From Rhizobium rhododendri (GTDB taxonomy: Bacteria; Pseudomonadota; Alphaproteobacteria; Rhizobiales; Rhizobiaceae), in NCBI RefSeq assembly GCF_007000325.2, contig NZ_CP117268.1, positions 248,001-312,000 on the forward strand: a stretch of 64,000 nucleotides of DNA, given 5' to 3'. Positions within the stretch are counted from its first letter, which is position 1; every line of letters begins with the position of its first letter. The translations under genes were made by a program, and so were the position numbers. This document shows positions 52,229 through 62,345 of the stretch, piece after piece. Under the pieces are notes generated by a model. That model saw nothing but the letters and a program-made list of their open reading frames with translations, was not told the origin of the DNA and did not search any database.

Positions 52229-53269
52229 CTACTTTACGGATTCAATCGTTCCAGCAGGTGGCTTGAGGTTGCCCCAGAATGCGGGGTTGTCGACATTGGC
52301 CTTGGTGATTGCGGAGCCCGGGACCTTGATGTTCGGCCCCCATGGCTCGATCGTTACCTCGCTCTTCAGACCCAGCACGTCATAAGTGCCGGCCTTGATC
52401 TCCTGCTTGGCGACCACCTTGTCCATGAACATGGCAACGGCGGCGGCCTGGGCGTAGAGCGGCTGCTCGACTTCGGTATTGAGCCAGCCCTTGCGGATCA
52501 GGTCGAGACCGACGGGAGCGCCGTTCGAGCTCATAATCATGACATCGCCCGGCTTCTTGCCGGCTGCCTCGAGCGAAGCCACCGCTGCCACCGAGAGATG
52601 GGCGGCATGCAGGAAGATCAGGTCGATATCGGGATTGGCGAGCATCTGGTCGGAGACGATGGTACCGGCATTGCTCGCTTCCCACTGCATGGCGGGAACC
52701 GAAATGATTTTGACGCCGGGAAAGGCTTTCATCTTTTCCTCGAAGCCCTTCTGGATATCGAGCGTGTAGGGGTCGCCAGGGTCGCCGAGGACCTGCAGAA
52801 TCTTGCCCTTCACGTCACCTTTCCTGGCCTTCAGCATCGCCTCGGCCTGATCTCCGGCGATATGGCCGATCTCGACCGTGCCGGCCACGGAGGTGAAATC
52901 AGACGGCGTCGAGGTGATCTGGCGGTCGAATTCGACGACAGGAATGCCGGCAGCACGGGCTGATTCAATCGAGGGCTTCAGCGCGTTGAAATCGACGGCA
53001 GCGAGAATGATCGCCGCAGGCTTCAGCGCCATGACGTCGTTCATCTGCGACTGCTGGGCGTCAGTCTTGTTGTCGGCATTCAGTGTCTTCATGTCATAGC
53101 CGGCCTGCTTCAGGAACAGCTGCAGGGCGTTGACCGAGCCGGTCTGGAATTCGTCGAGCAGGGTGGGCACGAGGTAATAAACGGTGCCCTTGCTTTCGGC
53201 GGCGGCTGTCGTGAGCATGGACAAGCCGAGCACCATCACGCTCAGCAAGGTTAGCATTATTCGCTTCAT
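52229..53269 (-). CDS. Periplasmic sugar-binding protein (FrcB-like)
   Basis: ATG 53269-53267 ([19 protein letters not shown]) follows GGAGAGAACGATC and gives 346 aa with a Sec signal cleaved near TTAAAES. The mature protein is a type I periplasmic binding protein ([46 protein letters not shown]). A longer in-frame start adds 39 residues before the signal and is rejected. It is followed by a perfect hairpin before the permease gene. Confidence 0.9.
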   Translation of the reverse strand: MKRIMLTLLSVMVLGLSMLTTAAAESKGTVYYLVPTLLDEFQTGSVNALQLFLKQAGYDMKTLNADNKTDAQQSQMNDVMALKPAAIILAAVDFNALKPSIESARAAGIPVVEFDRQITSTPSDFTSVAGTVEIGHIAGDQAEAMLKARKGDVKGKILQVLGDPGDPYTLDIQKGFEEKMKAFPGVKIISVPAMQWEASNAGTIVSDQMLANPDIDLIFLHAAHLSVAAVASLEAAGKKPGDVMIMSSNGAPVGLDLIRKGWLNTEVEQPLYAQAAAVAMFMDKVVAKQEIKAGTYDVLGLKSEVTIEPWGPNIKVPGSAITKANVDNPAFWGNLKPPAGTIESVK

Positions 53270-53301
53270 GATCGTTCTCTCCAGTTTGAGCCGGACCCCT
53301 T

Positions 53302-54072
53302 TCATTGTCTGCCCACCGGTCCGGCTCCGGCGAGAGTTTGCCCTGTGATCATCTCGATCACTGCATCCGGGCTTGTCTTGCTGCATTCGACATCGCCGGC
53401 GACGACGCCGTGGCGGATGACGACAATGCGATCTGCGACCTGGAAGGCCTGCTGCATGATGTGGGTGATGATGACGACCCCGATGCCCTGGTTGGCAACG
53501 TGGCGGATCATGTCGAGCCCGCGCCGCGTCTGTTCTACGCCAAGCGCTGCGAACGGCTCGTCCAGCAGCACCAGCTTTCCGCCCCAGTGGACGAAGCGGT
53601 TGAGCTCGATCGCCTGGCGCTGGCCGCCGGACAGGTGCTCGACCTTGGTGCGCATGGAAGGAATGCGCGTTCCGGCGCTGGACAGCGCCTCGCTGGTGAT
53701 TTTCTCCATCGCTTTCTCGTCAAGAAACGGTATGCCGGCGAACTTGCGGGTGATCTCGCGACCCATGAAGAAATTGCCGACCACATCGACATTGGTGCAA
53801 AGGGACAGGTCCTGGTAGACGGTCTCGATACCGGCTGCCTTTGCCTCCGCGGGGGTTTTGGCCTGGAACTCCTTGCCCTCGAAAAGCATGTGTCCGGCAG
53901 TTGGCTGCAGGCCACCGGAGATGATTTTCACCAGTGTCGACTTGCCGGCGCCGTTATCACCGAGAAGGGCGACGACCTCGCCCTTGCCGATCGAGAAACT
54001 GATACCCTTCAGGGCTTCGATCGCGCCGAAGTTCTTGCGAACACCATCGAGGACGAGCAGTTTCTCAGTCAT
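53302..54072 (-). CDS. Single-domain ABC sugar transporter ATPase (FrcA-like)
   Basis: The 256-aa product has one nucleotide-binding domain: Walker [11 protein letters not shown], signature [11 protein letters not shown], Walker [13 protein letters not shown], and [11 protein letters not shown]. This one-domain size fits FrcA-type ATPases of rhizobia rather than the double-domain RbsA seen elsewhere in the window. It overlaps the end of the ROK regulator gene by 4 bp, so regulator and transporter are translated together. Confidence 0.92.
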   Translation of the reverse strand: MTEKLLVLDGVRKNFGAIEALKGISFSIGKGEVVALLGDNGAGKSTLVKIISGGLQPTAGHMLFEGKEFQAKTPAEAKAAGIETVYQDLSLCTNVDVVGNFFMGREITRKFAGIPFLDEKAMEKITSEALSSAGTRIPSMRTKVEHLSGGQRQAIELNRFVHWGGKLVLLDEPFAALGVEQTRRGLDMIRHVANQGIGVVIITHIMQQAFQVADRIVVIRHGVVAGDVECSKTSPDAVIEMITGQTLAGAGPVGRQ

Positions 54073-55208
54073 ACGGCAATCCCTTTTTCTGAAGTTTCAA
54101 ACATCTGGCCGAAGCGTGGCGAGAGCGCCCCGAAGACCGCAAGCGCCGCCGCACCGCGGAGCGCTGAATGCTGGCAATCGCTCGCCACCATCACGCGTGG
54201 ATGGGCGCGGTCTGAGCGGTCGGAAACCGAGCTGTTGAGCCCGTCGACCAGCGACGCCAGCTCGTCTATCAGCGGCTGTGGTGCTAGCCCGCCGATGACG
54301 ACGGTTTCGGGATCGAAAAGGTTCTCGATGGTGCGGATCGTGTTGCGGAAGATCGGCGCGATCTCGCGCACCCAGTCGGCCTCCGACAGCCCGCGCCTGT
54401 TGAAGGCATCGAGGGACAGATAGCGCTCCAGGCAGCCGCGGTTGCCGCACGGGCAAGGCTCGCCGTCGGGGACGGCCGGCATGTGGCCGATTTCCCCGGC
54501 ATTCCCCCAGGCCCCGCGCATAACGAGGCCGTCATGCATCATGGCGCCGCCGAGGCCGACGCTGAAGAACAGGTAGTAATAATCCGAAAGCTGCTGCCCG
54601 AGGCCGTAAAGCTGCTCGCCGAGCGCTGCGGCTGCCATGTCGTTCTCGAAGAACGCAGGCAGGCCCGTGGCATCGGCGAGGCGCTGGCGGATGTCGACGT
54701 TCTTCCAGCCGATCATCGTCGTGGAGCCGACGAAGCTCATGGATTCGACGTCGAAGGGTCCCGGCAGCGCCAGGCCGGCACCCAGCAAACGGCCGCCGCG
54801 AAGGCCTGCCTTCAGCTCGGAGATCATCTCTTCGATCAGCGCGAAAGCGTCGTCCGGAATTGGATTCAAGGCGACGCGATGGCGGCTGTCGACAACGTCA
54901 CCGAGCAGGTTGACCAGCGCCGCTTCGATGAAAAGCGGTGTGATGTGGATCCCGATGGAAAGCCCGCCGTCGGGATTGATGGTCAGCGTCGAGGGCGGAA
55001 TGCCGCGTCCCCGGGGCTCCTCTTTTACGGACAGGATGAGACCCTGTTCCTCAAGCTCGCGGACGATGGTGGAAACGGTCTGCACCGTCAGTCCTACTCG
55101 AGTGGCGATATCGCCACGGGTGGTCGGACCCAGAAGCCGGATCGATTCAAGCACGATCCGCCTATTGTAGGGCCTTCCCGACTCCTGATTGGTGCCCCGC
55201 AATGCCAT
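54069..55208 (-). CDS. ROK-family transcriptional regulator (FrcR/XylR-like)
   Basis: ATG 55208-55206 (MALRGTNQESGRPYNRR) has GGAG seven bases upstream and gives 379 aa; an in-frame ATG 12 codons earlier is less supported. The N-terminus is a winged helix (GDIATRVGLTVQTVSTIVRE). The ROK kinase-like domain shows a cysteine-rich zinc motif at GEPCPCGNRGCLERY and the preceding GEIGHM. The protein lies at the head of the transporter operon and is likely to repress it in the absence of the sugar. It diverges from the aldolase-like gene at 55571. Confidence 0.92.
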   Translation of the reverse strand: MALRGTNQESGRPYNRRIVLESIRLLGPTTRGDIATRVGLTVQTVSTIVRELEEQGLILSVKEEPRGRGIPPSTLTINPDGGLSIGIHITPLFIEAALVNLLGDVVDSRHRVALNPIPDDAFALIEEMISELKAGLRGGRLLGAGLALPGPFDVESMSFVGSTTMIGWKNVDIRQRLADATGLPAFFENDMAAAALGEQLYGLGQQLSDYYYLFFSVGLGGAMMHDGLVMRGAWGNAGEIGHMPAVPDGEPCPCGNRGCLERYLSLDAFNRRGLSEADWVREIAPIFRNTIRTIENLFDPETVVIGGLAPQPLIDELASLVDGLNSSVSDRSDRAHPRVMVASDCQHSALRGAAALAVFGALSPRFGQMFETSEKGIAV

Positions 55209-55570
55209 CCCAAAACTCCATGCAAGCTCAGGATGGCAGCACAATTCTATTTAGTCAAATGGTTTTCATAAATAATGATGACTGTTGCTTCTGCCGGTTT
55301 CCTAGGCAAAAAATCGAATATTAACGCACCGAACCATCATGATCCCAGGCTCGCCGCATGGCGCGCCGATGGATTGGAGGGGAAATGGTCGAGCAGGCCC
55401 CAGGCCCCGTGAGCGATCAGTTCGGCGCCATCCATTGTCTGGCGGACGGTCAGAGATGCTCGGAACATCGCTCTTGTGTGATCTTCGGTTGACAGCCCGT
55501 CCAGCCTTGGGGACGCTCGCGTGCGAGGCGACGAGTCGCCACCCAGTTGCCGATAGCGCCAGGAGTACAG
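55209..55570. promoter_or_regulatory. Divergent control region of the ROK operon and the aldolase-like gene
   Basis: The 362-bp gap contains an AT-rich stretch around 55247-55283 with weak dyad arms AGTCA (55253-55257) and TGACT (55279-55283), a plausible ROK binding region. The part near the aldolase-like gene has AGGAG five bases before its ATG. No gene is evident. Confidence 0.4.
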
Positions 55571-56677
55571 ATGATGCTGCATGCCCGCCCCTTCGAAATG
55601 ATGCCCAAGCCGGGCGATGCGATTGCCGACCTTTCAACGCCGCGACCGGTCATCGACGAGGACAGGATGACGGCGAACATCGAGCGGGTGCAGGCCTATG
55701 CGGATAGCCACGGACTGGATTTTCGCCCACACATCAAGACACATAAGCTGATTAGCGTCGCAGCACAGCAGGTTGCAGCCGGTGCCAAGGGGATAAACTG
55801 CCAGAAGGTCACCGAGGCGGAAGTCTTCGCCGATGCGGGTTTCGACGATATCCTGATTACTTTCAACATCCTCGGCGCCGAGAAACTCGATCGCCTGGCC
55901 GCCCTCAACGAGCGCATATCGAGCCTCAAGGTCGTGGCCGACAGCCGGATAACGGTCGACGGACTATCGGGCCGTTTCAACGGTTCGAAGACGCTGAATG
56001 TCCTGGTTGAATGCGACACCGGTGCCGGTCGCTGCGGTGTCGCCGATCCTGATCAAGCCTTTGATCTGGCGCGATATATCCATGAGAGCCCGGGGCTCGT
56101 CTTCGGCGGGCTGCTGACCTATCCAAAGCCGGATTCGGCGCAGGCGGTCCAGGCCTATTTCGCCCGTGCTGCGATGCTGCTGGCAGATGCCGATATCCCA
56201 TGCCCTGTCATCAGCCATGGCGGCACGCCGAGCCTGTTCGATGGTCACGATGTGAAGGCGGCAAACGAATACAGGGCAGGCACCTACGTCTATAACGACC
56301 GCTCGTTGATCCGCGCCGGGCACTGCACCGAGGCCGATTGCGCCATGACCATTCTTGCCACCGTCGTTTCACGCCCGGCACCCGGCCGCGCCGTGATCGA
56401 TGCTGGAGTGAAGGTTCTCACCAGCGATCTGCTCGGCTTTTCCGACTACGGCCTCATTGTCGACTTTCCGGATGCCGTCATCAAGGCGCTCTCCGAGGAG
56501 CACGGCGTCATCGACATCTCCGCCTGCAGCGACACCTTTCCCGCCATCGGTGAAAAGATCCGCATCATCCCGAACCACACCTGCGTCGTGACAAACATGT
56601 TCGACACCATGATCTTCCATCGCCACGGCATCGTCACCCGCACCGAAGACATCGCCGCCCGCGGCATGGTCTGGTGA
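55571..56677 (+). CDS. D-threonine aldolase-like PLP-dependent enzyme (DSD1 family)
   Basis: ATG 55571 follows AGGAG and gives 368 aa. The fold type III alanine-racemase-like barrel begins at STPRPVIDEDRMTANIERVQ, with the PLP lysine in RPHIKTHK. The C-terminal metal-binding region has the late His-x-Cys of IIPNHTCVV. Family members are D-threonine/D-3-hydroxyaspartate aldolases and D-serine dehydratases. The gene is divergent from the ROK transporter operon and may share its control region. The true substrate cannot be read from the sequence. Confidence 0.85.
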   Translation: MMLHARPFEMMPKPGDAIADLSTPRPVIDEDRMTANIERVQAYADSHGLDFRPHIKTHKLISVAAQQVAAGAKGINCQKVTEAEVFADAGFDDILITFNILGAEKLDRLAALNERISSLKVVADSRITVDGLSGRFNGSKTLNVLVECDTGAGRCGVADPDQAFDLARYIHESPGLVFGGLLTYPKPDSAQAVQAYFARAAMLLADADIPCPVISHGGTPSLFDGHDVKAANEYRAGTYVYNDRSLIRAGHCTEADCAMTILATVVSRPAPGRAVIDAGVKVLTSDLLGFSDYGLIVDFPDAVIKALSEEHGVIDISACSDTFPAIGEKIRIIPNHTCVVTNMFDTMIFHRHGIVTRTEDIAARGMVW

Positions 56678-57153
56678 GGTTCCGAAAATTGGCGCTATTC
56701 CGTGAAGCGAAAGAGCAGGGTCGAGTTTTGGCTCTCATCAAGAGCTAAATATTGCCGACCGGTCCTGCGTTTCGGTTCTAACGAGAGGCTTGCGCATGCG
56801 GATGAAGCGTCGCACCAACTTTTTGTGCTGCTGCCGTCAGACGCTTATCTCTTGTCCACAAGCGTGACCCCTGGTCGAGCTTGTTGAAGTCAACAAGCGT
56901 GCGTCGTTGTAACCGAAGTCCATGCTGAATATCGAATGGCGATCAATTATCGTCATTACCTCTTGCATGGCTCGCGATCATTGCTTCGCGTTGAGCTGTG
57001 CCCCTTCGCCCGCGACGCACCTTGGTTTTCAAAGAGAGAAGGCTTTGGCTGGCGTCCTAGATCGGTAACGGCCCGGCATCGATCCACCATCTCGGTTTGC
57101 TTGGCGTGTTTCCAAGTTCAACACCGAAGGTCAATCCGCTCGGGATCGTCCCT
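56678..57153. other. Intergenic region without a recognisable gene
   Basis: The region holds an 8-bp perfect stem GCTTGTTG (56879-56886) / CAACAAGC (56891-56898). A similar ACAAGCGTG string appears at two places within 40 bp. Open frames here have no family similarity that I can see and one runs into groEL on the opposite strand. It may be decayed sequence. Confidence 0.4.
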
Positions 57154-57185
57154 GGAGGCCCGCCCGCGTACACGGGCGGGCCTCC
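57154..57185 (-). terminator. Terminator hairpin of the groESL operon
   Basis: GGAGGCCCGCCCG (57154-57166) and CGGGCGGGCCTCC (57173-57185) form a perfect 13-bp stem with loop CGTACA, 9 bp after the groEL stop codon. The stem is strong although no T-run follows on the minus strand. Confidence 0.75.
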
Positions 57186-57193
57186 GTGATGCG

Positions 57194-58834
<1,641 letters not shown>

Positions 58835-58875
58835 TCAATAGGCAGCTATTTGACTGATGGTTAGACAGGTCAGGC

Positions 58876-59190
58876 TCAGGCGGCCTTCTTCTGCTCGACT
58901 TGGGCCTCGATAACGCCCATGACGTCGCTTTCCTTCATGATCAGCAGGTCTTCGCCGTTGATCTTGATTTCGGTGCCGGACCACTTGCCGAACAGGATGT
59001 GGTCCCCGGCCTTGACGTCGAGCGCCTGGATCTGACCGGCTTCATTCCGCGCGCCGGGCCCGACGGCGATGACTTCGCCTTCCTGCGGCTTTTCCTTGGC
59101 GGTATCGGGGATGATGATGCCGCCCTTGGTCTTCTCTTCAAATTCGACGCGACGGACGAGAATGCGATCATGAAGCGGTCTAAACGACAT
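58876..59190 (-). CDS. groES: 10-kDa co-chaperonin GroES
   Basis: ATG 59190-59188 ([20 protein letters not shown]) follows GGAGGAAAAC and gives 104 aa. The mobile-loop sequence [15 protein letters not shown] and the [20 protein letters not shown] region are typical. GroES caps GroEL. The leader contains an RpoH-type promoter and a CIRCE-like dyad, so heat and HrcA-type control are both likely. Confidence 0.96.
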   Translation of the reverse strand: MSFRPLHDRILVRRVEFEEKTKGGIIIPDTAKEKPQEGEVIAVGPGARNEAGQIQALDVKAGDHILFGKWSGTEIKINGEDLLIMKESDVMGVIEAQVEQKKAA

Positions 59191-59285
59191 GTTTTCCTCC
59201 ATGGACAAACAATGTTGACGTTGTTGCCCGGCCGGATTGCCACAGTCGGGCGGGAACGAAACCTCTTTGAGCGTTTCGTGCAAAA

Positions 59286-59315
59286 AATCTATTTTCCTAT
59301 TTTTTTGATTTCAAG
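59286..59315 (-). promoter_or_regulatory. RpoH-type heat-shock promoter of groESL
   Basis: On the minus strand CTTGAAA (59309-59315) matches the RpoH -35 element, with an AATAGATT-type -10 region about 17 bases downstream. Similar CTTGAA elements precede both hsp20 genes in the window. Confidence 0.55.
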
Positions 59316-59332
59316 AGGGTATCGGAGAAAAA

Positions 59333-59359
59333 TTAGCACTCGGTTTTGACGGCTGCTAA
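59333..59359. promoter_or_regulatory. Degenerate CIRCE operator (HrcA site) of groESL
   Basis: TTAGCACTC (59333-59341), a 9-bp spacer and GGCTGCTAA (59351-59359) match CIRCE (TTAGCACTC-N9-GAGTGCTAA) with two mismatches in the right arm. It lies just upstream of the RpoH-type -35. A TATTAT-like -10 further upstream on the minus strand could be the promoter it controls. Confidence 0.7.
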
Positions 59360-59460
59360 CACTCTGGAAAGGCATGATAATATCATTTTTTCGTTTGGAA
59401 AGGTTGATGACCGCAGACAGTTGAGGCATCCTCCTGATGTCACAAAACGGAGATGAAAGC

Positions 59461-59733
59461 ATGAATTTTTCATCTGATCTGGAGCGCCAGCTGAAAGGCT
59501 ATGGGCTGACAACCGCCCATATTCTCTATCGCATCCCGGATTTCGAATCCGTCCTGCAGACCTACGTCTGGCAGGATTACGATCTCGCCCCTGACTTTCC
59601 CGAAATGCGCAGGTTCTTGGATTTCTGGCAGGCTTCCCTCGATGGGCCGCTGCATTCGGTGCGTTATAGCCACCAGCGCCTGATCGGCCCCAATGAGTGG
59701 CGGCGCGTCGACGGGGAATTCCAACTCCACTGA
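59461..59733 (+). CDS. usg: Usg family protein
   Basis: ATG 59461 (MNFSSDLERQLKGYGLTTAH) has GGAG eight bases upstream and gives 90 aa. The segments LTTAHILYRIPDFESVLQTY and VWQDYDLAPDFPEM are highly characteristic of the Usg family, found in Rhizobiales and related alphaproteobacteria. The function of Usg is unknown. It is divergent from groES, next to the CIRCE-like site, so it may respond to heat stress. Confidence 0.88.
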   Translation: MNFSSDLERQLKGYGLTTAHILYRIPDFESVLQTYVWQDYDLAPDFPEMRRFLDFWQASLDGPLHSVRYSHQRLIGPNEWRRVDGEFQLH

Positions 59734-59828
59734 GGCTTGAAGCTGATTTCCTCACTTCCTAGCTCATCGGGCGGCCGAGGCTTGATGAGCTCTGCCGACT
59801 TGTCCACGTTTGTATGGAGTGAGGCCGC

Positions 59829-60119
59829 ATGGAAGAAAACATCAATATCATCAAAAGCGCAAGCATCCCCGAGCGGGAGGAGATCATCGTCGATTTTGCC
59901 CGTTGGCTTGAGACCGCCTCACAGGAGGCTGTGGTGTATGGCGAGGGACGTTTTGCGATACTGTCGGCCAATATGGCAGAAGCAATCCGCATCAATGCCG
60001 ATGAACTTGCTCGTGACAGGCCCGAGGTTGCCGAGCGGGTCTTGCAGCAGGCCTTTGCGATGATATCGCAATTCAAGGCAGCTTATCCGCATCGTGTTAT
60101 CAGCCGCTCTGTACATTAA
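59829..60119 (+). CDS. Hypothetical small protein
   Basis: The 96-aa product (MEENINIIKSASIPEREEII...) is mostly helical by composition, with acidic N-terminal and mid regions, and shows no membrane segment or signal peptide. I do not recognise a family. The start is preceded by a weak GGAGTGAGGCCGC site. It lies between usg and hsp20 copy 2 on the same strand, within the heat-shock island. Confidence 0.6.
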   Translation: MEENINIIKSASIPEREEIIVDFARWLETASQEAVVYGEGRFAILSANMAEAIRINADELARDRPEVAERVLQQAFAMISQFKAAYPHRVISRSVH

Positions 60120-60255
60120 GCCGCGAGGCAGACAATCGGACCAACCGACCGTTTCACAAGGACGATCGGCGCGGTCGTTGCCGCGTGTTTCAGGCTGCGT
60201 GTCATTCGAGAAGTTCTTGTCCGGGACAAGGCGAGCGAATTTTTTCACAATGGCC

Positions 60256-60286
60256 CTTGAACCTAAAAATTGCAAAAACCAATTCG
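60256..60286 (+). promoter_or_regulatory. RpoH-type heat-shock promoter of hsp20 copy 2
   Basis: CTTGAA (60256-60261) is followed 18 bases later by CCAATTC, the same spacing as before hsp20 copy 1 (CTTGAA-N18-CCA). The similarity extends through the AT-rich spacer. Confidence 0.55.
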
Positions 60287-60292
60287 AATGAG

Positions 60293-60378
60293 GTCAGCCG
60301 CTGATGACAGGTCCGACATCGGTCCGACGCTGCCTTTTGGCGCTTCCGTAACCATGCTGCTTAGAGGAGGATATGGCT
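60293..60378 (+). ncRNA. ROSE RNA thermometer upstream of hsp20 copy 2
   Basis: The leader ends CGTAACCATGCTGCTTAG followed by AGGAGGATATGGCT, matching the conserved 3' hairpin of rhizobial ROSE elements in which (T/C)TGCT pairs with the ribosome site. It resembles the leader of hsp20 copy 1 but has CTGCT instead of TTGCT. Upstream GC-rich inverted segments could form the supporting hairpins. Confidence 0.8.
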
Positions 60379-60852
60379 ATGGCAACATCTTACGACTATG
60401 CACCGCTGTTCCGCTCGAGCGTCGGCTTCGATCGGGTGCTCAACCTTCGGGAAAACGCTGAGCGCGCCCGCTTGACCAACGACTGGCCGCGCTTCGACAT
60501 AGTCAAGAATGATGACGACACCTACCGGATATCGATCGCGGTGGCTGGCTTTGCCCGGGACGACCTCGACATCAGCTTACAGTCCAAGCTGCTGACTGTC
60601 ACTGGCAGGAAGCAGGAAGCATCCACCGATTGCTGCCTGCATCGCGGTATCTCCGCCCGTCCGTTCGAGCACCGGTTCGAGCTTGCCGATCATGTCCGGG
60701 TGAACGGAGCAGATCTGAGCAACGGTGTCCTGTCGATCGATCTCATTCACGACATCCCAGAGGCCCTAAAGCCGCGCACAATCTCAATCCAAAACGAGGC
60801 CGCTTTGACCTCTGCCGCTCACGCGCAGATCGAAGCTCGCAAGGCTGCTTGA
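60379..60852 (+). CDS. Small heat-shock protein Hsp20, copy 2
   Basis: The second ATG at 60379 is chosen for the same reason as in copy 1: the ROSE ribosome site is nine bases upstream. The 157-aa product starts MATSYDYAPLFRSSVGFDRV and closely parallels copy 1. The alpha-crystallin domain spans DTYRISIAVAGFARDDLDIS to NGVLSIDLIHDIPEALKP, with a C-terminal ISI motif. The copies differ mostly in the mid-domain loop (EASTDCCLHRG here). Confidence 0.92.
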   Translation: MATSYDYAPLFRSSVGFDRVLNLRENAERARLTNDWPRFDIVKNDDDTYRISIAVAGFARDDLDISLQSKLLTVTGRKQEASTDCCLHRGISARPFEHRFELADHVRVNGADLSNGVLSIDLIHDIPEALKPRTISIQNEAALTSAAHAQIEARKAA

Positions 60853-60926
60853 CTCTGTCGTCTTGGCTAAACCGGGCGCAGTTGTAGCGGCGCCCATCAA
60901 CATTCGGGGTTGGAAAGGAGAGAGCT

Positions 60927-61226
60927 ATGAAATCCGATATGTTCAGACAGCCCGTTTCCATTCTTGTCGGTCTTGGCTTTCCGACGGAAGTATGCGGCGT
61001 GATGGACGCCTACCGGCATCTCATCGAATGGCCTGCCTCACTTAGAGACCCAGCCCATTCGGTTGTGCTCAAGGCATGCAATGCCGCGTTGCGGGGTGAG
61101 ATCGAAGCAGAGACCGTGCGGGGACTGTTTGCCGCCTTTGCCGAGAAACACGATCTGCTGGCGCCCGAAACAAACGTGATCGCCCCGTCACGCCAGCGGC
61201 GTGACCGGGATCCTCAGGTACGATGA
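60927..61226 (+). CDS. DUF982-family protein
   Basis: The 99-aa product has the DUF982 pattern: PVSILVGLGFPTEVCGVMDA, then YRHLIEWPASLRDPAHSVVL, LKACNAALRGE and a C-terminal helical segment. DUF982 proteins are abundant on rhizobial plasmids and have no known function. The ribosome site AAAGGAGAGAGCT precedes ATG 60927. It follows hsp20 copy 2 by 74 bp and may be read from the same promoter. Confidence 0.8.
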   Translation: MKSDMFRQPVSILVGLGFPTEVCGVMDAYRHLIEWPASLRDPAHSVVLKACNAALRGEIEAETVRGLFAAFAEKHDLLAPETNVIAPSRQRRDRDPQVR

Positions 61227-61235
61227 GGTAGACCG

Positions 61236-61514
61236 ATGATGCACACAATGTTGCAGCAGGCCGCCAACAATGCAATGGCGATGGGGCCGTCGGTTCTTAT
61301 TCAGGGCATGAAGCTTCGGAGGCCGATCGACGTGGTGAGAGCGCCGACTCTTTCCGTCGATGACAAGCGCGCTATCCTCGCGGCGTGGGCGTCGGATTTC
61401 TATGCGATCGACTCAAAGCCCGGCCTTCGTCAACTGCCAGGAACGCCAGAGCCAATCGCGATCGATGAAGTGCAATCTGGCCTCGAAGAGCTCGATCGGC
61501 GGTATGGGATCTGA
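61236..61514 (+). CDS. Conserved small rhizobial protein, unknown function
   Basis: The 92-aa product contains LSVDDKRAILAAWASDFYAI, a segment that recurs in short uncharacterised rhizobial proteins, followed by a proline-containing loop and the acidic helix IDEVQSGLEELDRRYGI. There is no signal or membrane segment. It starts 9 bp after the DUF982 gene, so they are likely co-transcribed. Confidence 0.7.
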   Translation: MMHTMLQQAANNAMAMGPSVLIQGMKLRRPIDVVRAPTLSVDDKRAILAAWASDFYAIDSKPGLRQLPGTPEPIAIDEVQSGLEELDRRYGI

Positions 61515-61654
61515 TGGGTTGCGTGTTCAGGCTAACTGCTTGATCGCCTGTTCGAGCGACCGCTGACCGTCGCATCGGCACCTCACGGGTTTCAGGGGGC
61601 GATACGACGTTAGCAAGACATTTGGGGACCCCACTGCCGGGCACTCTGTTGTCA

Positions 61655-62221
61655 CTATGCCGGAAGGAGCCCGGCAATGCGATAGGCGTCGATCAAGGCA
61701 TCATAGAGTGTTATGTCTGATCGACTCCTTGCCATTAGCTGGGCGCCGGCCACGGCGGCGAAGATGGCATGAGCTCGTGCTTCGCTCTCTTCATGGCCGA
61801 CAATCCCTGCAGCAAAAAGGGTTTTGCTCAGCCACGCCACGTTGACATCGGCGAAAGTCTGCACTTCTTTTTTTAGCGCCTCAGGCAAGTCGTCGTACTC
61901 GGCACCCATGAAGCTGCAGAGGCACATGCGGTTGTCGTTCTGCAACGCCCAACGAAATGTCTCAGGATATCGATGCAGGGAGCGGCCCGGATCGTGCGGC
62001 GTCTCTGCCAGCAGACCCTCAAGGTATTCGGCCGAGTCTTCCCAGTATCGCTTCGCCACGGCGGTCGCGAGATCCGCCTTGCTCGGGAAGTGGTAGTAGA
62101 GGCTTGCGGCCTTGATGCCAACATCCGCCGCCAGATCGCGGACGCTCAGTCCTCCGTAACCATGCGCCTGCGCCATTGTTCTGGCTGCCAGCAAAATCTT
62201 CTCTCGAGAATCCGAACTCAT
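61655..62221 (-). CDS. TetR-family transcriptional regulator
   Basis: The 188-aa product has the TetR helix-turn-helix (GYGGLSVRDLAADVGIKAAS, LYYHFPSKADL) and a helical ligand-binding domain containing RMCLCSFMGAE. This cysteine-bearing segment is common in TetR proteins that respond to electrophiles. It is divergent from the amidase gene; a 16/18 palindrome lies inside the amidase promoter. It probably represses the amidase gene. Confidence 0.92.
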   Translation of the reverse strand: MSSDSREKILLAARTMAQAHGYGGLSVRDLAADVGIKAASLYYHFPSKADLATAVAKRYWEDSAEYLEGLLAETPHDPGRSLHRYPETFRWALQNDNRMCLCSFMGAEYDDLPEALKKEVQTFADVNVAWLSKTLFAAGIVGHEESEARAHAIFAAVAGAQLMARSRSDITLYDALIDAYRIAGLLPA

Positions 62222-62293
62222 TGTCTACCTCGCTTCCGGTTTCGTTCTAGCGGCAGGAAGGGGCTTGACCAACCAATTTTTACGCTCTAGCTT

Positions 62294-62322
62294 TTGACTA
62301 CCAAACGTTAGGTAGATATACA
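62294..62322 (+). promoter_or_regulatory. Sigma-70-type promoter of the amidase gene
   Basis: TTGACT (62294-62299), a 17-bp spacer and TATACA (62317-62322) are a near-consensus housekeeping promoter, 24 bp before the amidase ATG. The probable TetR operator lies inside it. Confidence 0.65.
62298..62315. promoter_or_regulatory. Probable TetR operator
   Basis: CTACCAAACGTTAGGTAG is an 18-bp palindrome with one mismatched pair, centred on ACGT. It fills the spacer between the -35 and -10 elements, so a bound TetR protein would block RNA polymerase. Confidence 0.65.
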
Positions 62323-62345
62323 AGCGAATCTCAAAGGAGCCTCAC

